Part shown: piece by piece, positions 1 to 4,761 of the stretch | Layout: each line of letters begins with the position of its first letter | Position numbering within the stretch: the stretch's first letter is position 1 | NCBI GenBank assembly: GCA_031415375.1 | Contig: JANORP010000132.1 | Coordinates: 1 to 7,222 of the forward strand | Origin: JADKCL01 sp031415375 | GTDB taxonomy: Bacteria; Bacteroidota; Bacteroidia; J057; JADKCL01 | Direction of reading: 5' to 3' | Length of the DNA stretch: 7,222 nucleotides | Program-made: the position numbers and the translations under genes | The notes under the pieces: model-generated | Seen by the model: only the letters and a program-made list of their open reading frames with translations | What the model was told of the DNA's origin: nothing | The model's database searches: none

Positions 1-2
1 GC

Positions 3-680
3 ATGTTTACTCAGATCGCAGCCCATTTGTATCCCTTACCAAAAGGCACACAGTTTCGGGCATTCATTCTAATTTTGCACATGGCTTTTGCTCAACATCT
101 TGGTCGTTTCTTGGCTGGACATGGGAGGGGAGGTTGGCGCATCGTTGCGAGCCGCTTTACATGGGAGTTGCCACAAACCCTGTTGGGTTTGGGAGCAGGC
201 ACCGTGGCTTTGTTGGTGTTCAATGTCGATGCGGTAGGTCACCGTGATGCCGTCGTGGTGATCAAGGGCTGGCGCAAGCAACGTGGTTGGGGTGGCATCT
301 GTTTTGGTTCGGTGATCATCGGGGATGAGCGCATTGCCCCAACGCTGAACAATCGCCTGTACATGCATGAGTTTGGGCACGTCTTGCAAAGCAGGGCCTC
401 CGGACCGATTTATTTGTTCAAATATGGGATTCCGAGCGTCTTGAGTGCCCGCGGGCGTGGCATCCATGGCCACCATCCAGTCGAGCGAGACGCCAATGCG
501 CGGGCCTACATCTATTTTTCACGACAAACAAGTTTTACGACTTGGCCTATCGACTACAACCCACTTCCTATGCCAGGGAAGAGGCTGCGTCTCCATTGGT
601 GGGAATTCCTGCCGCCTATTTTTCCCTTGCGACAGCTGTGGATCGCCTTGCGCGATCGCCACGGTCGGCCGCAATCTTAA
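3..680 (+). CDS. HEFGH-motif putative zinc metallopeptidase-like membrane protein (5' end uncertain)
   Basis: Up to 225 residues, ending at TAA 678-680. Around residues 121-126 the protein reads MHEFGH, an HExxH zinc-binding motif with Glu as the usual catalytic residue. It is followed by VLQSRASGPIYLFKYGIPS and, about 35 residues on, by HPVERDANARAY, whose acidic residues could give a third metal ligand. The order WELPQTLLG, GWGGICFGS, HEFGH, GPIYLF.GIPS, E.DAN matches, from memory, a small uncharacterised protein family common in Bacteroidota. The WELPQTLLGLGAGTVALLVF stretch (about residues 54-73) is hydrophobic and probably a membrane segment. No substrate can be named. The start is unsure: ATG at 3 is the first available, an in-frame ATG at 81 would give 199 residues, and the gene may begin before the window because no upstream in-frame stop is visible. 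No terminator is evident after it. Family match is moderately sure; peptidase activity is inference. Confidence 0.72.
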   Translation: MFTQIAAHLYPLPKGTQFRAFILILHMAFAQHLGRFLAGHGRGGWRIVASRFTWELPQTLLGLGAGTVALLVFNVDAVGHRDAVVVIKGWRKQRGWGGICFGSVIIGDERIAPTLNNRLYMHEFGHVLQSRASGPIYLFKYGIPSVLSARGRGIHGHHPVERDANARAYIYFSRQTSFTTWPIDYNPLPMPGKRLRLHWWEFLPPIFPLRQLWIALRDRHGRPQS

Positions 681-911
681 AAATATCGCAGCTCATGTTG
701 TAATTTTCATCTTGGAGCATGCAATCTACTGCCCTATGAGGCTGCATGCACGAATCCCAAATGAGAGGCGAAATCCGAGTGGGAATCCTCAATCAATCGC
801 CTTGCTCGTCAAGAGCAACTTCTCACCATCCTTCACCAATTTTTTTTTCGTCATCCGTATGGAATTCGCCTGCAAGCGACACCTGTATTGCAAACACCAC
901 GAAAAGAGAAT

Positions 912-1961
912 ATGGAAGATCAAGGCACCTTTAAGATTGCGGAACCCTGCCAAGCAGATTGGAACCAAATGTCGGCCGAAACCCAAGGTCGCTTTTGTGC
1001 AGCTTGCCAACGCTGCGTGATCGACTTTACCCAAAAGACCGCCGTCGAAATCAAAACACTCTACGACCAAGCCAAGGGCGACGTTTGCGGCAGGGTCAAG
1101 GTAAGCCAGGTCCAGCAGGTACGTCCTGCTGTGCGATCGACGCTTTCCAAAATGCGGATCGGTGCGCTCAAGGGCATTCAGGTGTTTGCATTGGCATTGA
1201 TGCTGGCATTCACTGGTTTGCTTCATACCGAGGTTCAGGCACAAAAGGAGATCATGGGCAAAGTGGCCTTTGTCCCTGAAAACAACAGGACTTCAGAGAT
1301 TTTTGGTCGCGTCATCACGGAAGAGGGAGATCCCGCAAAAGGGGCTGAGGTCACGTTGCAGCAAGACGGGATCGTCATGGCAACCACCCTCACCGATGCC
1401 AAGGGCATGTATCGCCTTCCTCGAATTCATGACGGGGAATATGAGCTATATGCAAGCTCTCTAGAAGATGGAGCAGGATCCCACTACATACATGTTGCGG
1501 GAAGTAAATTGCAAAGGGAAGATTTGCAATTGCAAGAAATGCGGATCATGGGCGAGATGCGGTATGAACCGGAAGTGCTAATCGAACCAATCGTGCCGAT
1601 CGAACCGCAAGAGATCCTAGAAATTCTGGCCCCCACTGAAATTCCAATTGTCAAGGATCCGTTGGCATCTGTGGAAAAATCACTGCCGATAGATGAATCC
1701 ATCGTTTTTTCGGGCTTCTCGGTCAAAGTATTTCCCAATCCCACTACCGACAAAGTAAATCTGAGGGTGGAAAAGGCGGGGACTGAAAATCTGGAAGTCA
1801 CCTTGCTGAACATCGACGGGAAAACGGTTTATGAAGGCGTATGGCTGCGGTTCATGGATGCCCAGAAGGTCATCGACATGCAAGGGCTGCCAGCGGGCAT
1901 TTACCTCTTGCGGTTGCAGGCAGGCAACGCAGTAGTGAACCGACAGCTCCTCAAAATTTAA
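912..1961 (+). CDS. Cys-rich domain / TM / carboxypeptidase-regulatory-like / T9SS type A sorting domain protein
   Basis: 349 residues from ATG 912, preferred over the in-frame start at 888 because it follows an A/G-rich GAAAAGAGAA and gives the MEDQGTFKIAEPC start usual for this domain. Residues 8-62 form a cysteine-rich module: C13, then GRFCAACQRCVIDFT (C29, C32, C35), then VCGR (C59). It resembles a zinc ribbon and is frequent at the N terminus of Bacteroidota proteins. Residues 84-104 are a hydrophobic helix. Residues about 129-200 (EIFGRVITEEGDPAKGAEV, then TDAKGMYRL) are a carboxypeptidase-regulatory-like beta sandwich. Residues 218-250 are a Glu/Pro/Ile-rich linker. Residues 269-349 (VKVFPNPTTDKVNLRV, GLPAGIYLLRL, RQLLKI) are a T9SS type A sorting domain. 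An N-terminal domain of about 80 residues ahead of the only hydrophobic segment is odd for a T9SS cargo, which normally begins with a signal peptide. Exact function unknown. The gene stands alone, with a terminator after its stop. Confidence 0.88.
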   Translation: MEDQGTFKIAEPCQADWNQMSAETQGRFCAACQRCVIDFTQKTAVEIKTLYDQAKGDVCGRVKVSQVQQVRPAVRSTLSKMRIGALKGIQVFALALMLAFTGLLHTEVQAQKEIMGKVAFVPENNRTSEIFGRVITEEGDPAKGAEVTLQQDGIVMATTLTDAKGMYRLPRIHDGEYELYASSLEDGAGSHYIHVAGSKLQREDLQLQEMRIMGEMRYEPEVLIEPIVPIEPQEILEILAPTEIPIVKDPLASVEKSLPIDESIVFSGFSVKVFPNPTTDKVNLRVEKAGTENLEVTLLNIDGKTVYEGVWLRFMDAQKVIDMQGLPAGIYLLRLQAGNAVVNRQLLKI

Positions 1962-1992
1962 GCGACGATACGTTTGTTTTTCATACCACTCA

Positions 1993-2018
1993 GAGGGGCA
2001 TTGCGCCCCTTTTTGTTT
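1993..2018 (+). terminator. Rho-independent terminator after the T9SS-domain gene
   Basis: AGGGGC at 1994-1999 pairs with GCCCCT at 2005-2010 across the 5-base loop ATTGC, and a run of T follows (2010-2014, then GTTT). It lies about 30 bases past the TAA at 1959-1961. Read on the other strand it has no T tract after the stem, so it should serve only the rightward gene and not the convergent aminotransferase. Confidence 0.88.
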
Positions 2019-2063
2019 GATAGGAGGGGAGTGGCGATCGTATTTGGGCTTAGGTTGCGGAGG

Positions 2064-3344
2064 TTAGATTTGCATCATCCGGTCCAATCCCTCGACAAAT
2101 TGATCCAAATCGCTGTGGCTAGTATATATATGTGGTGAGACACGCACTGCGTCCAATCCAGATTCTGGCACAAAGCGCACCCTGAAGGCCTTGGAAATTC
2201 CCGAGGCTTCGAGATCTTTCTGTGTTTTTCCCTTGATCTTGAAACCGATGATAGCACTACGTGAGGCAGGCTCTATTGGTGTGAGCATCTCAATATAGGA
2301 GCGATTGAGGAGCAATGATTGCAAATAGGCGCCGAGCGCAGTCACACGGTCATTTATCTTTTGATAACCAATTTGGTCCATCCATTCGATGGCGGCCTTC
2401 AAACCCATCTGAAGTGCGACATTTTGAGTCCCATAATCGTAGCGATGGGCAGTCTCCACCAATCCCGTCAATGATTGCTTTTGGAGGCTGATTTCCCATC
2501 CGAGGTCGGAATAGGAACCCACCATGAGTGGTTGCACCTCTGAGAGCATGCCAGACCTCACATACAGCATTCCGGTGCCGGCAGGGCCGCCGAGCCACTT
2601 GTGGCCACAGCTTGCATAGAGATCGCAGTCCAAGTCGGCCATGTCGGGAAAAAGCATTCCCGGTCCATGAGCGCCATCAAAAAAGGAGATCAATCCTTTG
2701 TCCCTTGCCAGTTGTGCAAGCGCCTTAGCGGGCAGCACGTGGCCTGCCGTGCAGGTGATATGCGGCATCGCGATCACCCGCGTGCGCCGCGTGATCAGCG
2801 CGTTCACGCGATCGAGGGTTTCGGCAGCCGTGGCAGCAGGACTCATCACACGTAAGCGGATACCTGTGAGTCGCATGCGATTTAGCCAAGGCAAGGCATT
2901 GCCAACGTGCTCTTGGTCAGTCAAAATGACCTCGTCGCCGCGCTTCAACTTAAGTCCTTGCGCAACGATATTGATGCCCTCGGTGGTGTTATGGGTCATT
3001 GCGATCGACGCTTCAGGGGCGTTGAGTAGCCGCGCTGCGGCTTGGCGGGGGCTGTTGTCGATCGCATATTTGCCTTGGCTCAGATTCTGCATCCGCATCT
3101 GGATTTCAGCAAGAATTGGCCGTGCCATTAAGCCCAATGTCCCTGTATTGAGATAGATTTGAGTTGGCAAGTCAAATTGTTCACGAACCTGTTTCCAAAA
3201 ATCGTCGTCTGTTCCATTGGGATCGGGCGCAAACACTGGCTCGATGTGGTCATTGTTCGTCCAAGCCTTGCCTCCCAATGCTATTGCGCCCCAAGCAGCG
3301 CCTGCGGCCAATTGTTGAAGAAATTTTCTCCTATTTGCGTTCAA
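2064..3344 (-). CDS. Tat-signal PLP-dependent class V aminotransferase-fold protein (isopenicillin-N epimerase / cysteine desulfurase-like)
   Basis: Fold type I PLP enzyme of the class V aminotransferase family. Residue numbers below are for the start at 3344; add 28 for the GTG start at 3428. Seen: YLNTGTLGLM near 64-73, HNTTEG at 118-123 (phosphate binding), the DQEH motif at 143-146, FFDGAHGPG at 221-229 (Asp pairing with the pyridine nitrogen), and SCGHKWLGGPAGTG at 245-258, whose Lys249 should form the Schiff base. The N terminus MNANRRKFLQQLAAGAAWGAIALGG reads as a twin-arginine signal (RRKFLQ plus a hydrophobic Ala/Gly stretch), so the enzyme is probably exported already folded with its cofactor. 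There is no ATG near this point. TTG 3344 puts the twin arginines at residues 5-6; TTG 3350 and GTG 3428 are in-frame alternatives, the last adding 28 residues. The YLNTGTLG opening is most like isopenicillin-N-epimerase-type proteins, but the substrate cannot be told. It lies downstream of the GNAT gene on the same strand with a gap of about 220 bases, so joint transcription is uncertain. Confidence 0.88.
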   Translation of the reverse strand: MNANRRKFLQQLAAGAAWGAIALGGKAWTNNDHIEPVFAPDPNGTDDDFWKQVREQFDLPTQIYLNTGTLGLMARPILAEIQMRMQNLSQGKYAIDNSPRQAAARLLNAPEASIAMTHNTTEGINIVAQGLKLKRGDEVILTDQEHVGNALPWLNRMRLTGIRLRVMSPAATAAETLDRVNALITRRTRVIAMPHITCTAGHVLPAKALAQLARDKGLISFFDGAHGPGMLFPDMADLDCDLYASCGHKWLGGPAGTGMLYVRSGMLSEVQPLMVGSYSDLGWEISLQKQSLTGLVETAHRYDYGTQNVALQMGLKAAIEWMDQIGYQKINDRVTALGAYLQSLLLNRSYIEMLTPIEPASRSAIIGFKIKGKTQKDLEASGISKAFRVRFVPESGLDAVRVSPHIYTSHSDLDQFVEGLDRMMQI

Positions 3345-3560
3345 GGTCAAAGGTTTAGAATTCTCGTAAAGGCGTCGTAATATGAACTCACAAATTGCAA
3401 ACAATTGGCGTATTTCCAAATAAAACACTCATTGGCAGGCAAAAAATATGTCTGGACAGCTGATTCTGGCATTCGATCCTACAAATTTGCCAATGAATGG
3501 GCTTCTCAAAATTGCAGTATCTGAGTCTGCATATTTTTGATGCGACACCACCGTGAGCAA

Positions 3561-4151
3561 TCAAGCCCAACCTTCCAGCGGTTTCCACTGCGGGCATACC
3601 GCAGCTGGCAACCCGCGTTCATTCCAGATCTCATGGTGGATCGCCCAGCGCTCGTGGTCCCTCCATTCGCCCAAAATCTTCAAATAGTTCGCAGAGTAGC
3701 CTTCTTTTACGAAACCTATGCGAGCAATAAGTCTGATCGACAGGGCATTAGCAGGTTGGATGTTTGCTTCCAGACGATGCAATCCCAATTCGCTGAATGC
3801 ATAGTGCAATGTGAGCCGCATTGCTTCTGTCATCCACCCTCGATGTTGAAAAGCCTGAGCCACCCAGTAGCTGAGATAGCCATTCTCAAATGCGCCTCTA
3901 AAGATCTGACTTAGGTTGATCATGCCGACGATCTGGGAAGGCCGGTTGGCCCAAACGGTAAGCGATTGGAATGCATCATTTTGGGAGCGGGCGAGGAGAG
4001 CGTCAAACGCCGCAGGAGTACTGGGAGGCTGGATCCATGGATGATGGAACGCGCTTGAGTGGGCCACCAATTCCATCAAGGGCAGCGCATCGGTGTCGGT
4101 GAGCGGTGATAGGCCGATTTGACCATGAGGATATGAAAGGGCTAGGCGCAT
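3561..4151 (-). CDS. GNAT family N-acetyltransferase, RimJ/RimL type
   Basis: 196 residues from ATG 4149-4151 to TGA 3561-3563, the usual length for the family. It would transfer acetyl from acetyl-CoA to an amine, often a protein N terminus or a small amine; the acceptor is unknown. Seen: the N-terminal LSPLTDTDALPLMELV (beta 1/helix 1), FHHPWIQPP at 35-43, the acetyl-CoA loop region YWVAQAFQHRGWMTEAM at 95-111, and the C-terminal signature IQPANALSIRLIARIGFVKEG at 131-151 (P133, N135, S138, G146-F147, E150-G151). The pyrophosphate loop reads H-R-G-W-M rather than the common R-G-x-G/A, a mild departure also met in RimJ-like homologues. A plausible promoter lies about 35 bases before the ATG. 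It is the first minus-strand gene and diverges from the giant surface-protein gene. Confidence 0.9.
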   Translation of the reverse strand: MRLALSYPHGQIGLSPLTDTDALPLMELVAHSSAFHHPWIQPPSTPAAFDALLARSQNDAFQSLTVWANRPSQIVGMINLSQIFRGAFENGYLSYWVAQAFQHRGWMTEAMRLTLHYAFSELGLHRLEANIQPANALSIRLIARIGFVKEGYSANYLKILGEWRDHERWAIHHEIWNERGLPAAVCPQWKPLEGWA

Positions 4152-4183
4152 TGTTGCAAAGGTTGTAAAGTTCTACAAGCTAG

Positions 4184-4191
4184 CAAAATTA
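4184..4191 (-). promoter_or_regulatory. Bacteroidota-type -7 box for the GNAT gene
   Basis: Read on the minus strand, 4191 to 4184 is TAATTTTG, an exact match to the Bacteroidota -7 consensus TAnnTTTG. A TTG at 4210-4208 lies 16 bases upstream, a little closer than the usual -33 spacing. Transcription would begin near 4177, giving a leader of about 25 bases before the ATG at 4151. Predicted from the consensus only. Confidence 0.45.
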
Positions 4192-4413
4192 CAAATGGAT
4201 TTTGCTACAATTGGAAGTATTCATCGCGATTGACGAGGAAATCAAAACCACACATAAGACCTCCATGACTACAAACATGGGTATTTTGTTTAGTCCTAGA
4301 TTATCAGGCATTTATGTGAATCAATCGCAGGCAAAGACAAATAGGAAATTCCACCTCTCCCCTGAAAGGCGGTCAATTTGGAATACTTTTGGTCTTTGAA
4401 TTGTAGAATATAC

Positions 4414-4430
4414 GGCAATATAGTATTGCC
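4414..4430. repeat. Perfect 7-bp inverted repeat, 3-base loop
   Basis: GGCAATA (4414-4420), TAG loop, TATTGCC (4424-4430). Weaker outer pairing is possible between AATTG (4399-4403) and CAATT (4433-4437). No T run follows, so it is unlikely to be a terminator. It could be an operator or a structured leader element if the upstream TACTTTTG is a real promoter. Confidence 0.6.
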
Positions 4431-4575
4431 TTCAATTGCAACAAGACTTGTGATCGACATCCGGATGGAATATCAGAACCGGAAGGTCTTGGGTTAGCCT
4501 GTTGGCGTCTAGAACAGCGTAAACTGCGGTCATAAAGTATGATTTGTATTATTAAATTTTGATTCAAAAATTAAT

Positions 4576-4638
4576 TCGATCAATTTTGTAGGGTACGTGT
4601 CGAATTTGTGAATTCGAGTCCTTCGCTTCATTGATCGA
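4576..4638. repeat. Nested inverted repeats upstream of the repeat-protein gene
   Basis: Outer arms are TCGATCAAT (4576-4584) and ATTGATCGA (4630-4638), a 9-bp perfect match. Inside them lies a second perfect hairpin, TCGAATT (4600-4606), loop TGTG, AATTCGA (4611-4617). AATTCGA also occurs as a direct copy at 4573-4579. The element ends about 120 bases before the ATG at 4762. It may be a regulator binding region or a folded 5' leader; no function is known. Confidence 0.55.
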
Positions 4639-4761
4639 GGAAATGTCCATGTTGGTCAGATTTCTCCGCAGTGAGGGGCAATAGATGTTTGTTTTGTGTC
4701 GATTTACTTGTAAAGCTTTAGTGGAATCCCAGCGGAAGGGAGTTCTGCTTCGATAAATTGA

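Larger units (their letters stand above)
4192..4761. other. AT-rich divergent intergenic region without a convincing gene
   Basis: About 570 bases between the GNAT gene and the giant repeat protein. Open frames here are short, use non-ATG starts or overlap the repeat gene, and their translations look unstructured. The region carries an isolated TACTTTTG (4384-4391, + strand) that fits the -7 consensus but has no good -33 partner. It also has a perfect hairpin at 4414-4430 and a nested pair of inverted repeats at 4576-4638. It presumably holds the promoter and regulatory sites of the right-hand gene. Confidence 0.6.

Noticed and set aside
70..77. TAATTTTG, an exact -7 box match on the + strand
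   Set aside because: It ends three bases before the ATG at 81 and lies inside the longer frame from ATG 3, so a start there could not give a normal leader. Probably chance.
69..476. 135-codon minus-strand open frame opposite the HEFGH gene
   Set aside because: Its translation has no recognisable motif, while the plus strand carries HEFGH and the other family motifs.
717..749. GCATGCA/TGCATGC inverted repeat (717-723 and 743-749) after the HEFGH gene as a terminator
   Set aside because: The loop is 19 bases, no T run follows, and GCATGC is itself a palindrome that pairs easily by chance.
840..848. Run of nine T as a terminator of the first gene
   Set aside because: No GC-rich hairpin comes before it.
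445..1020. 191-codon plus-strand frame bridging the HEFGH gene and the T9SS-domain gene
   Set aside because: It overlaps both genes out of frame, and its translation across the gap shows no domain.
4202..4399. Possible small gene of 65 codons starting at TTG
   Set aside because: Non-ATG start, no ribosome binding site, no family resemblance and ordinary AT-rich intergenic composition.
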